This document shows positions 1 through 7,024 of a stretch of DNA of 45,901 nucleotides, in pieces. Position 1 is the first letter of the stretch. Each line of letters begins with the position of its first letter. Made by a program: the position numbers and the translations under genes. The DNA lies in contig JAAXZI010000019.1 of assembly GCA_012719955.1 (NCBI GenBank), forward strand, positions 1 through 45,901. Reading direction: 5' to 3'. This DNA is from Phycisphaerae bacterium. GTDB lineage: Bacteria > Planctomycetota > Phycisphaerae > UBA1845 > PWPN01. A model generated the notes under the pieces. That model ran no database searches. It was not told where the DNA came from and saw only the letters and a list, made by a program, of their open reading frames with translations.

Positions 1-633
1 AGGGGCAGAAACTGCCCGCTGCGCAAGGCGGGGGTCAATCCAGGCCATCTGCGTCCGTTCGAGGACATGGAACAGTACATCGCGTTTCTGGAACGGCCGG
101 ACCGGGCGGTGTGGCAGAAACCTGATGAGGTCGTAGCGGCACTGGGGCTGGAGGGCACGGAGATCGTAGTGGACCTGGGAGCCGGCTCCGGTTACTTCAC
201 GTTCCGGCTGGCGAAGGCCTTGCCCGGGGGAAAAGTGGTGGCTGCGGACACCGAGCCCGAAATGGTCCGCCACATTCACCACAAGGTCGTGTCGGAGGGT
301 TTGCGGAATGTCGAAGCCCGGCTTATCCAGCCGAATGATCCTGCGATACCGCCGCAGGCCGACCTGGTGTTCGTCTGTGACGTGCTGCACCACGTCGCGG
401 ATCGCTCCGCCTGGCTGGCCACACTGGTCTCCCAAATGAAGCCCGGGGCCCGGCTGGTGCTGATCGAGTTCAAGGAGGGTCATCTGCCGGAGGGACCACC
501 CGAGTCGGTCAAGATCGCTCGCTCCCAGATCATCAAGCTGGTAACCGACGCCGGGCTCACGTTGACCGCTGAGCGCGCGGATCTGCTCCCCTATCAGACT
601 TTTCTGGTCTTCCGCAAGCCGAATGGTCGGTAG
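1..633 (+). CDS. Class I SAM-dependent methyltransferase, 5' end cut by window
   Basis: The frame is open from base 1 and the family's usual lead-in (FEDMEQYIAFLERPDR then WQKPDEV) spans the ATG at 67, so that ATG is probably internal and the true start lies upstream of the window. The Rossmann core is clear: motif I VDLGAGSGYF, an acidic ribose-binding residue in AADTEPE, and DVLHHV near the motif IV position, followed by the LVLIEFKEG strand. This is the small-molecule or protein methyltransferase type (UbiE/Methyltransf_11-like) that transfers a methyl group from S-adenosylmethionine; the substrate cannot be told. The 3' end overlaps by about 40 bases a small opposite-strand ORF at 594-806. 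Confident on the fold, not on the role. Confidence 0.85.
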   Translation, partial: RGRNCPLRKAGVNPGHLRPFEDMEQYIAFLERPDRAVWQKPDEVVAALGLEGTEIVVDLGAGSGYFTFRLAKALPGGKVVAADTEPEMVRHIHHKVVSEGLRNVEARLIQPNDPAIPPQADLVFVCDVLHHVADRSAWLATLVSQMKPGARLVLIEFKEGHLPEGPPESVKIARSQIIKLVTDAGLTLTAERADLLPYQTFLVFRKPNGR

Positions 634-806
634 CTGTAACCCGGCGGCAGGAGCGCATTGGCTTGACTGTCCCGCGAGGCCCGTGTTCGCATGTCTTCGG
701 CAACGCCCCGGCCACCGAACGCCCGCACGGTCGTGCCGAGCACATCGTCGATGGCCTGGCCCAGCAGGGTTCCACGGGTACGACGAAGAATGTCAGGATC
801 GCTCAT
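594..806 (-). CDS. Small hypothetical protein coupled to the HEPN gene
   Basis: A 70-residue frame starting at ATG 806, inside the last codons of the HEPN gene (overlap 14 bases), with an AAGG box just before the start, so translation could be coupled. It begins MSDPDILRRTRGTLLGQ, is polar and basic at its C-terminus, and has no membrane segment. I do not recognise the family. Third codon positions are GC-rich, as in neighbouring genes. Against it: it is short and its last 40 bases overlap the convergent methyltransferase gene. It might be a partner of the HEPN protein or chance. Confidence 0.4.
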   Translation of the reverse strand: MSDPDILRRTRGTLLGQAIDDVLGTTVRAFGGRGVAEDMRTRASRDSQANALLPPGYSYRPFGLRKTRKV

Positions 807-1467
807 CGCCCTTATTTCTCCGGGTGGCCCCAATCGGCGGGAAGCAGACCTCGCCCCAGTCTTTCGTCTGGCCGTTCTCGATCATGATGTCGATGAACTC
901 CGGCAGAAACTCACCTATAAGCGTCGCCCCCTCCGTCAGCGTGCGCCGGTTGAGAGAACTCCCTTTGGTGGCCGCCCCGTGCATCAGTTGGTTCCTGAGG
1001 ATCCACAGTCGCTCGAAGGCCACCTGGAGGATGGGGCACGGATTGTGGGCATTGAACCTGGGCATCAGAGCCTTGACCTTCTGGTGCAGGGCATCTTCGT
1101 GGTTCGCGCCGGGGTCCAGCCAGAACTTGTCATAGAGAAAGCGATTCTCCACCAGCCGCAGAATCGGGAGTTGTCGTTTGAAAACCAGATGCCGCAGCCG
1201 GCCCCCGTGGTCGATTCCGCAGATGGCCGCAAGGAACGCGCCGAACGCCTCGCGGTCGCCCCAGGCCCGCTTCTGGTTATCCAGTCGCCCGTACAGGGCG
1301 TTAAACCCGATCCACCCGGCGATGAACCGGTCCTCGGCGTCCTGGGCCTGCTCGACGCGCTGCAACCATGACAGCGCCCGCCAGACCCGGATCGCGAAAG
1401 ACTGGTTCGCCTGCCGGACTGATTCCGGGATGGCCTTGAACTTACGGCGAAGCTCTTCGGACACCAC
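793..1467 (-). CDS. HEPN-domain protein (putative RNase-type)
   Basis: A 224-residue protein. The start chosen is GTG 1467, preceded by GGAGA at six bases spacing; the frame runs on upstream to 1590 but without such a site. Residues 158-163 (RNQLMH) form the R-x4-H motif of HEPN domains, in a helix ERLWILRNQLMHG, and FIAGWIGFNALYGR near residues 48-61 looks like the first long helix of the ApeA/MAE_28990-like HEPN group. HEPN proteins are four-helix, often RNA-cleaving, effectors of toxin-antitoxin or phage-defence systems; that role here is inference. No MNT nucleotidyltransferase partner is adjacent; the only close gene is the small ORF at 594-806. Confidence 0.72.
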   Translation of the reverse strand: MVSEELRRKFKAIPESVRQANQSFAIRVWRALSWLQRVEQAQDAEDRFIAGWIGFNALYGRLDNQKRAWGDREAFGAFLAAICGIDHGGRLRHLVFKRQLPILRLVENRFLYDKFWLDPGANHEDALHQKVKALMPRFNAHNPCPILQVAFERLWILRNQLMHGAATKGSSLNRRTLTEGATLIGEFLPEFIDIMIENGQTKDWGEVCFPPIGATRRNKGDERS

Positions 1468-1871
1468 GACCGCTCTCCGATCCGTTGGACATGCCAGAGT
1501 GCGGCGAGTTGGTTCCCGCGCCGGGGCAATTCCCGCCGTCAGCAGAATACCACAGCCGGGGCGCAGGACAACCATCCTGCTGATCATCAATGAGAGGGCT
1601 TCCCGTCAGGACAGTGCCGCCCAATCCGGCTGCCCCGGCAGCGGCTATGGCCGAGGCGAACAGAACCGCTGGCAAGGCGGCCAATACCACCATTCGCTCG
1701 ATTATCCCCCGCAACCTCACCAGTAGCAGTGCGCAGCGACAACACCCCGGCGCGGTCCGGCGCGATGAGGGCGACAAAAAACTGGCAGGGTGTGGTTAAG
1801 ACGGCAGGTTCCATAAACGACGCGGGGGCCGCAACTTCGTGCGACCCCGTGCAATCAGATACGAATGGAAA
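1468..1871. other. Stretch without a supported gene
   Basis: About 400 bases between the HEPN gene and tRNA-Ser. On the minus strand, bases 1442-1777 are open and include a hydrophobic, Ala/Gly-rich segment (around 1590-1695) that could be a signal or membrane helix, but it runs antisense-free through the HEPN start, has no good ribosome binding site and no recognisable family. I do not annotate it as a gene. Confidence 0.5.
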
Positions 1872-1962
1872 CGGAGAGGCAGGGATTCGAACCCTGGGTA
1901 CAGGTATTATCCCGTACAACGGTTTAGCAAACCGTCCCCTTCAGCCACTCGGGCACCTCTCC
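1872..1962 (-). tRNA. tRNA-Ser (anticodon GCU)
   Basis: On the minus strand the sequence folds as a type II tRNA: acceptor GGAGAGG (1962-1956) pairs with CCTCTCC (1879-1873), discriminator G at 1872, anticodon loop TTTGCTAAA, a long variable arm, and a T arm with GGTTCGAATCC. The GCT anticodon reads AGC and AGU serine codons. CCA is not encoded: the bases that follow read TTTCC. Length 91 bases including the discriminator. Confidence 0.95.
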
Positions 1963-2391
1963 AGAATCTATAATGTCTTGGCTCGCAAGATCTTACGCGC
2001 AATCCACGCCTGACGTGCCCCGCGCGGTCGTGCCGAGCCATCTGGACCGCACATGAAGATAGCAAAGTATAGCCCGGAAAGCAAAGCCTGACCGGGGAGA
2101 TTTCCACGCGCATCGGGTCAAAACGATCGTGATGAGCATCGCGGGATCAACCCCCGGCGCGAGCCCGGCCGGCTGAGCGGGTCGGGCCGGCCGGAAAGCC
2201 CTGCGGGCCCGGATGGGGTCGGCCCGGTGAATGAGGGTGTCACCCTTGATCTCCGGCTGGGATCGTCCCCTGAATGCGGGTGTCGCCCCTGGCTCACAGG
2301 GCATCCGCGTCCGGGGACTGCCCGGCGACAGGGATGTGCCGGGGATGTGCCGGCCCCCACCGGAAGCGCTGTTGAGCCGCGATGGCGCGGT
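1963..2391. other. Stretch without a supported gene
   Basis: About 430 very GC-rich bases upstream of tRNA-Ser. It holds a short palindrome AGGGTGTCACCCT near 2234-2246, echoed as GCGGGTGTCGCCCC about 42 bases later. No open frame here resembles a protein family, and no clear promoter for the tRNA could be fixed. Confidence 0.5.
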
Positions 2392-2570
2392 TCATTCCTT
2401 GAACTGCACGTCAGTGTCGGCAAGCCGCGAGAAGCGATCCGCCGGCTCGCCGGCCGCCCAAGCGATCCCGCGAAACACCAAAAGCCGGAAATGCGGATCA
2501 TTGAAGGACCAGTTGTAATGGCCCAGGATGTTCACGTAAACCCGGCACTTGCCGACCCGGCGGTTCCAAA
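2392..2570 (-). pseudogene. 3' remnant of a ThuA-like gene
   Basis: The translated stretch contains WNRRVGKCRVYV, NILGHYNWSFNDPHFRLL and FRGIAWAAGEP, the closing part of the ThuA (trehalose-utilisation / glutamine-amidotransferase-like) domain in planctomycete proteins, and it ends at a natural stop. Only about 59 residues remain of a domain that normally has over 200; upstream the homology stops and the frame runs into the terminator of the nagB-like gene. I read it as a decayed gene whose 5' part was lost, possibly when the upstream gene arrived. It has no promoter or start of its own. Confidence 0.7.
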
Positions 2571-2628
2571 GAGGGCCCCTTCTCACCGGGGCAGCGCTGC
2601 CGAATTGTGGCGAATACCCAGTCCAGGT

Positions 2629-2681
2629 GCAAACAAAAAACAACGCCGACTGGCCAGACTCTTCGTCCGGGCAGTCGGCGT
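2629..2681 (-). terminator. Rho-independent terminator of the NagB/PIG-L gene
   Basis: Bases 2643-2652 (ACGCCGACTG) and 2672-2681 (CAGTCGGCGT) form a perfect 10-bp stem. On the minus strand the stem is followed by a T-rich run (GTTGTTTTTTGTTTG). It lies 46 bases after the stop codon of the gene ending at 2727. Confidence 0.85.
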
Positions 2682-2726
2682 GATCGGCGAACGTCAATAA
2701 TCCGGAATGCGCTTCAGCCGCGAAGC

Positions 2727-4610
2727 TTATGGCTCCCAGCGGACGAACGCTTCCATGCCGTAATACTCCGGCAGGCCAAGGCGGTTGTACCGCGCGGCGG
2801 TGTCCGTGTTGCGGGCCTCGGCACGCTGCCAGAACTCGCGATCGTCGTAGGGGCCGGGGAAGAGGGCCTTGTCCTTCTGCGACTGGTGCTTGAAGATGCC
2901 GAAGATCTTGTGCGTCAGCTCGCTGTGCGAGAGCGGCACGGCCAGGTCGATCAGGTCAATGTCCCACTCCTGCCAGGCGCCGCGATAAAGCCACACGATC
3001 TCGGGCATTTCCTCGGGCTTGCAGCGTTTCAGGGCCGCAAAGATGGCCTCCGCGCACAGGCGGTGCGTGCCGTGCGGGTCCGACAACTCGCCGGCCACGA
3101 ATATCCAGTGGGGACGCACATCGCGGAGCAGCTTGTAAACGATGTCGATGTCCTCAGGCCCGATAGGCCGCTTGCGAACCTCACCGGTCTTGTAGAAGGG
3201 CAGATCCAGAAAATGGGCCCGCGACTTGGGGATGCCCATCCACCGGCAGGCGGCCACGGCTTCCGAGCGCCGCAGGCGGCCCTTGACCTCCTGGAGCTCC
3301 TCGATGTCCACCTGGCCGGGCTGCTTGGCGGAGAGGAATTCACGAACCTTCTTGTCGAAGGCCTGGGCCTTGGGCCCATCCAAGCCGGAAGCGCGATTAA
3401 GCTCCTGCCAGAAATCCATCATCTGGAGGGCATAATCGTCAAAGACGGCAATGTTGCCGCTGGTCATGTAGGCCACGTGGACCTCGTTGCCGCGTCGCAC
3501 CAGGTGGCTCAGCGTGCCGCCCATGCTGATCACGTCGTCGTCGGGGTGCGGGCTGAAGCAGAGGATGCGCTTCCCGCTGACCAACTGGCCGTTGTCGGCA
3601 ATGGTGGCGAAGAGCCGGCCGTAGACCCGACGGTTGATCACGTCGGCCGATTCGGATTTCCGCAGCAGCGAGGCCAGGTGATTCTCGTCGTAATCAGAAG
3701 CATCCAGCTTGAGCAGGCTCTTGTTCAACTTATTGCTCAGCCAGATGACGGCGCGATGTTCGTTGTAATCAGTCCACTCGATTTCACCCAGCACCCACGG
3801 GGTGGCCACGCGGGTGAGGGCCCCCGCCGCCGCCACATCCACCACGACCTCCGCCTGGGGATGATTCTGCAGAAAGCTGGCAACCACGGCATCCGTCAGC
3901 GGGCCTTCCACGGCCTTGCGCACAACCGAAGCCTTGTGCTCACCGAAGGCCAAGCAGAAAATCCGGCGGGCCTTGAGAATGGTGCCCACGCCCATGGTGA
4001 TGGCCCGACGCGGCACATTGGCCTCGCCGAAGAAGTCGCTGGCAGCGCCCCGGCGAGTGGCCGAGTCCAGGGTAATCAGCCGCGTAACCGAGTCCGGCGA
4101 CGAGCCCGGCTCGTTGAAGCCGATATGGCCCGTCCCGCCAATGCCCAAAATCTGGATATCGATCCCACCGGCGGCCTTGATCTTGGCCTCGTAGTCCCGG
4201 CAGAAGGCCTCAACCTGGTCCTCAGGCAGCGAACCGTCGGGAATGTGGATGTTGGCGGCCGGAATGTTCACATGGTCGAACAGATTCTCTTTCATCCAGC
4301 GCACGTAGCTCTGGATGCTGTCCGGCGGCATCGGGTAATACTCGTCCAGGTTGAAGGTGATGCACTTGGACAGGTCGAGGCCATCCTCACGGTGCAGGCG
4401 AATGAGCTCGCGATAAACGTCAATGGGCGTGTGGCCGGTGGCCAGCCCCAGGACCGTGTTCTTGCCACGGCTGTTGTTCTCACGAATGGTCGCGGCAATG
4501 ATGCCGGCTACGCGAGCGGCGGCGGCTTGCGCATCCGGATAAATGGTCGTGGGGATCCGTTCCAGACGGGTAAAGATCTCAGAGGTCGGGATGGGAGCGT
4601 TGCGTTTCAC
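2727..4610 (-). CDS. NagB-type glucosamine-6-phosphate deaminase fused to PIG-L deacetylase
   Basis: A 627-residue two-domain enzyme starting at GTG 4610 with GGAG ten bases upstream. Residues about 20-285 are a NagB/GlcN6P isomerase-deaminase domain: FNLDEYYP (86-93) and GIGGTGHIGFNEPGS (156-170) with the ring-opening His162 and Glu167. Where E. coli NagB has the Asp of its Asp-His-Glu relay (GNDGHIAFNEP) this protein has Thr160, as I recall for the related Bacteroidetes fusion proteins. Residues about 345-620 are a PIG-L (LmbE) zinc deacetylase domain: SPHPDDD (353-359) and DPHGTH. Together the domains suggest handling of N-acetylglucosamine-type sugars in the cytoplasm: removal of an N-acetyl group and deamination/isomerisation. 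The gene is monocistronic, with its own promoter and terminator. Confidence 0.9.
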   Translation of the reverse strand: MKRNAPIPTSEIFTRLERIPTTIYPDAQAAAARVAGIIAATIRENNSRGKNTVLGLATGHTPIDVYRELIRLHREDGLDLSKCITFNLDEYYPMPPDSIQSYVRWMKENLFDHVNIPAANIHIPDGSLPEDQVEAFCRDYEAKIKAAGGIDIQILGIGGTGHIGFNEPGSSPDSVTRLITLDSATRRGAASDFFGEANVPRRAITMGVGTILKARRIFCLAFGEHKASVVRKAVEGPLTDAVVASFLQNHPQAEVVVDVAAAGALTRVATPWVLGEIEWTDYNEHRAVIWLSNKLNKSLLKLDASDYDENHLASLLRKSESADVINRRVYGRLFATIADNGQLVSGKRILCFSPHPDDDVISMGGTLSHLVRRGNEVHVAYMTSGNIAVFDDYALQMMDFWQELNRASGLDGPKAQAFDKKVREFLSAKQPGQVDIEELQEVKGRLRRSEAVAACRWMGIPKSRAHFLDLPFYKTGEVRKRPIGPEDIDIVYKLLRDVRPHWIFVAGELSDPHGTHRLCAEAIFAALKRCKPEEMPEIVWLYRGAWQEWDIDLIDLAVPLSHSELTHKIFGIFKHQSQKDKALFPGPYDDREFWQRAEARNTDTAARYNRLGLPEYYGMEAFVRWEP

Positions 4611-4642
4611 GATCTATCCACTCCAGGTGGTCAAAAGCGGGG

Positions 4643-4671
4643 ATTATATAATTCCGACAAAGGAGCGGCAA
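4643..4671 (-). promoter_or_regulatory. Sigma-70-type promoter of the NagB/PIG-L gene
   Basis: On the minus strand TTGCCG (4671-4666), 17 bases, then TATAAT (4648-4643). The predicted transcript starts near 4636 and the GTG start is at 4610, with its GGAG in between. Confidence 0.65.
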
Positions 4672-4812
4672 GAAATGCAGCCCTTCGCCGGAATCCGGGC
4701 AGACGACCATAAGCTTATTTCAAATAAAGACTTATCAGCCGACGCGAACGCGCCATGCGGTCAAGCCCGGTCGAGCACCCGAATCAGCCGAGGCCCAACG
4801 AACCACCGGCTG

Positions 4813-4965
4813 CTACACGTTGCGGGCCAGAAAGAAGGTAATACCCGTCAGAGCGGCCAGCAAGCCGGTGGAGATCACCTGCAGGGTGGTGTCGCAGGCG
4901 GGGGTCTGCAGCAGAAGGCAGCCGGTGGCAATCCATAAAAGCAGGTTTTTCGAACGGGAAAACAT
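4813..4965 (-). CDS. Tiny lipoprotein-like membrane peptide
   Basis: A 50-residue protein. The start at ATG 4965 is favoured by GGAGAG five bases upstream; the frame extends to 5028 without such support. The N-terminus is MFSRSKNLLLWIATGCLLLQ, with a possible lipobox TPAC whose Cys is residue 24, followed by DTT and a hydrophobic C-terminal helix (VISTGLLAALTGITFFLA). Very short Cys-containing secreted peptides of this style are frequent in Phycisphaerae-like genomes, but I know of no assigned function. A promoter sits just upstream at 5041-5068. Confidence 0.6.
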   Translation of the reverse strand: MFSRSKNLLLWIATGCLLLQTPACDTTLQVISTGLLAALTGITFFLARNV

Positions 4966-5040
4966 GGGTTCTCTCCGGGTGACCAGCCGGGCAAGTGCCA
5001 AAGCGCCTCTACCGGCCGATGTCCACAATAATGGGCTTCA

Positions 5041-5068
5041 AGTGTACTCAGCAGCGCCGGGCCGTCAA
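5041..5068 (-). promoter_or_regulatory. Sigma-70-type promoter of the tiny lipoprotein gene
   Basis: On the minus strand TTGACG (5068-5063), 16 bases, TACACT (5046-5041). The transcript would start near 5034, about 70 bases before the ATG at 4965. Confidence 0.55.
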
Positions 5069-5125
5069 GTCTTCTCCATTTTCACCTTAAGTCCATTCCC
5101 CACCCTACCGATAGTCGGTGCAACC

Positions 5126-5148
5126 CCGGCTGATATTGGTTCAGCCGG
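5126..5148 (+). promoter_or_regulatory. Hairpin or dyad in the leader of the H1-like gene
   Basis: CCGGCTGA (5126-5133) and TCAGCCGG (5141-5148) pair perfectly over 8 bp with a 7-base loop, 34 bases upstream of the ATG at 5183. No T-run follows, so it is not a simple terminator; it could be an mRNA leader hairpin or a protein-binding dyad. A smaller dyad ACCGA-TAG-TCGGT lies at 5107-5119. Confidence 0.45.
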
Positions 5149-5182
5149 ACAATCGCGTCCAAAGTCTTTTGGAGACAAAACT

Positions 5183-5395
5183 ATGCCAAGTTACACCTCC
5201 CGTCGCGCCACCGCATCGCGGAAGACCACTGCTCGCTCCAGCAGCAAGGCAGCCACCAAGGCCAGCCGGACGGCTCGCAAAGTGACCGCTTCAGCCAAGT
5301 CCAGGAGCACCTGCCGCAAGGTGGTGGCGAAGGCTGCGACGGCCAAGAAGTGCTGCAAGACCACGGCCAGCCGCAAGACCAGCCGGACGCGGTAA
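5183..5395 (+). CDS. Histone H1-like Lys/Arg/Ala-rich protein
   Basis: A 70-residue protein starting at ATG 5183, with GGAG at 5171-5174. It is almost entirely Ala, Lys, Arg, Ser and Thr (for example SRKTTARSSSKAATKASRTA) with no hydrophobic core, and carries three cysteines (STCRK, KKCCKT). This composition matches bacterial histone H1-like / KAP-type DNA-binding tails, so a nucleoid-associated role is likely; the low complexity means homology cannot be proved. The cysteines are unusual for a plain DNA-binding tail. It is divergent from the tiny lipoprotein gene. Confidence 0.65.
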   Translation: MPSYTSRRATASRKTTARSSSKAATKASRTARKVTASAKSRSTCRKVVAKAATAKKCCKTTASRKTSRTR

Positions 5396-5512
5396 CACCG
5401 CCGGCGGACTGGGGGCCGGCACGACGCCGGGCCTCCGCGGGCCATCTGCCCGCGCGGCCTCGCACGAATGCGGGGGCACGTCCAAAATTCCGGGACAAAG
5501 CCCGGTCAATAC

Positions 5513-5543
5513 TTGAACCCTTACGAACATATGCGGGTATAAC
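5513..5543 (+). promoter_or_regulatory. Possible promoter for a structured transcript
   Basis: TTGAAC (5513-5518) and TATAAC (5538-5543) with a long 19-base spacer. It lies just upstream of a run of stable hairpins ending in a terminator at 5743-5780. Confidence 0.35.
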
Positions 5544-5544
5544 C

Positions 5545-5780
5545 TGCTGGAGCGTACTGCCCGCTCCCACCGGCCGATGAGCCGTACACTGCCCTGAAGG
5601 GGCATTCCAGAGCGACAGACGACCGCGGCAGTCCTGGCGGTCGGCTCCGAAGCTCGCTCACACCGGAGAGGTCATTCAGCGTTGGTCGAGAATGGCCTCT
5701 CCTCAATTTACGTTCAAAATTTCCCCTGTTCGGACGCGATGGGGCTCGCCGTCAACAAGCACGGCGAGCCCTTGTCTTTG
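5545..5780 (+). ncRNA. Candidate structured non-coding RNA or leader
   Basis: This gene-free stretch can fold extensively on the plus strand: GGAGCG/CGCTCC around 5549-5567; nested stems GAGCGA (5610-5615) with TCGCTC (5654-5659) enclosing GACCGC (5621-5626) with GCGGTC (5637-5642); a 13-bp hairpin (one G-U) at 5665-5702; then a terminator at 5743-5780. I find no tmRNA, RNase P, SRP or cobalamin-riboswitch signature. It could be a free small RNA of about 235 bases, the tail of the H1-like transcript, or a terminator-controlled leader of the URO-D gene that starts 90 bases further on. Confidence 0.4.
5743..5780 (+). terminator. Rho-independent terminator
   Basis: GGGCTCGCCGT (5743-5753) and ACGGCGAGCCC (5762-5772) form a perfect 11-bp stem with an 8-base loop, followed on the plus strand by TTGTCTTT. 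It lies between the H1-like gene and the URO-D gene. Confidence 0.75.
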
Positions 5781-5869
5781 GGCCCTGCGTCGGGCCGGCC
5801 TTGCGGACGCGTTGGCCCGGATCCCGAGGGTCTGGGCCACCCGCGCCGACTCGTGGTACACTACCGGCC

Positions 5870-6967
5870 ATGACTACCAGCCTGACTGATCGTGTGGGCC
5901 ATTTACCCAAGCCGCAGCCGGACGTTCAGCGGATCAAGACCGCCCTTTCCCACGGACAGCCCGACCGGGTACCGCTGGCGGAGTTGGCCATCGCCGAGGA
6001 GGTGATGGCGGAACTCGGCGGACCGTTGCCCCCCCTGCCGGCCAACCCGACCGGCCAGCAGCTTCGTGAGTGGGCCCAGGCCCGGGTGGGGCTCTGGTGG
6101 CGACTGGGCTACGACTACTACCGTGTACGCGTGGAGATCCCCTTCACGGTGGACCGCCTCCCCGCGGTCGATACGGCCAATGCCCAAAACCAGCGTCAAT
6201 GGGTGAACGAGCATGACGGCATCATCCACACCCTGGCGGACGTGGAGCGCTACACCTGGCCGGGCCGGGCCGACATGGGTCTGAGCCAGGCCGAAGCGGC
6301 GCTCGCCTGCCTGCCGGAGGGCATGGGCGCGATCGGTTTTTCCGGCGGGGTGCTCGAATGGACCACCGCTCTGATGGGCCTCGAGCGTTTCATGATGTGC
6401 CTCTATGACGAGCCCGAGCTGGCGCGAACCGTAGTGGATCGGGTCGGGGCCGCGATCCTCCAGGGGTTTGAGCTGCTGTGCGAGATGGACGCGATCTTCG
6501 CCCTGTGGTTGGGCGACGACATGGGCTTCAAGACGGCCACGCTGGCCAGCCCGGAGCACCTCCGAGAATACATCCTGCCCTGGCACAAGCGCTACGCGGA
6601 ACTGGCTCACCGCACCGGCCGGCTGTTTCTGCTGCACAGTTGCGGGCATGTTGAGGCGATCATGCCGGACCTGATCGCGGACGTGGGCATCGACGCCAAG
6701 CACAGCTTCGAGGATGTGATCATGCCCGTGGAGGAGTTCCACCGCCGCTGGGGCGGAAAGGTGGGCGTCATGGGCGGAGTGGACGTGGACCTTCTGTCGC
6801 GCAAGTCCGAAGAGGAGGTCCGTGAGCGCACGCTGCAGATTCTGGAAGCCTGCGCACCGGCCGGCGGCTACTCATGCGGATCGGGGAACTCGGTGACCAA
6901 CTACGTGCCGGCCCGGAACTATCTGGCGATGGTTGAAACGGTGCATCGCTTCAACGGCCGGCTGTAG
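5870..6967 (+). CDS. Uroporphyrinogen decarboxylase-family (URO-D/MtaA-like) protein
   Basis: A 365-residue protein from ATG 5870. It has the URO-D TIM-barrel pattern: DRVPLAELAI near residue 32, LHSCGH (255-260), and GGYSCGSGNSVTNYVP around 332-347. His256, Cys258 and Cys336 match the zinc site of corrinoid-protein methyltransferases (MtaA/CmuA type) rather than haem-biosynthetic HemE. Such proteins move methyl groups between small methylated substrates, corrinoid proteins and thiol or folate acceptors in the cytoplasm; in planctomycetes many stand-alone paralogues have no known substrate. No corrinoid-binding protein is adjacent. A terminator-containing structured region lies directly upstream. 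Confidence 0.82.
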   Translation: MTTSLTDRVGHLPKPQPDVQRIKTALSHGQPDRVPLAELAIAEEVMAELGGPLPPLPANPTGQQLREWAQARVGLWWRLGYDYYRVRVEIPFTVDRLPAVDTANAQNQRQWVNEHDGIIHTLADVERYTWPGRADMGLSQAEAALACLPEGMGAIGFSGGVLEWTTALMGLERFMMCLYDEPELARTVVDRVGAAILQGFELLCEMDAIFALWLGDDMGFKTATLASPEHLREYILPWHKRYAELAHRTGRLFLLHSCGHVEAIMPDLIADVGIDAKHSFEDVIMPVEEFHRRWGGKVGVMGGVDVDLLSRKSEEEVRERTLQILEACAPAGGYSCGSGNSVTNYVPARNYLAMVETVHRFNGRL

Positions 6968-7024
6968 CGGCGGCCGGCCCTGAGGCGGCCCTGACGCTCC
7001 GCCTCCCGGCTTCACTCTGCAGGT

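Noticed and set aside
67-633. Methyltransferase starting at ATG 67
   Set aside because: The frame is open to base 1 and family-like sequence spans this ATG, so the gene is treated as cut by the window edge.
1442-1777. Small membrane protein upstream of the HEPN gene
   Set aside because: It overlaps the HEPN start, lacks a good ribosome binding site and resembles no family.
2607-4712. 701-codon plus-strand frame
   Set aside because: Antisense shadow of the NagB/PIG-L gene caused by high GC at third positions.
5545-5780. Cobalamin riboswitch in front of a corrinoid-type methyltransferase
   Set aside because: The conserved B12-box and the GCCACTG core are absent, so no named riboswitch can be claimed.
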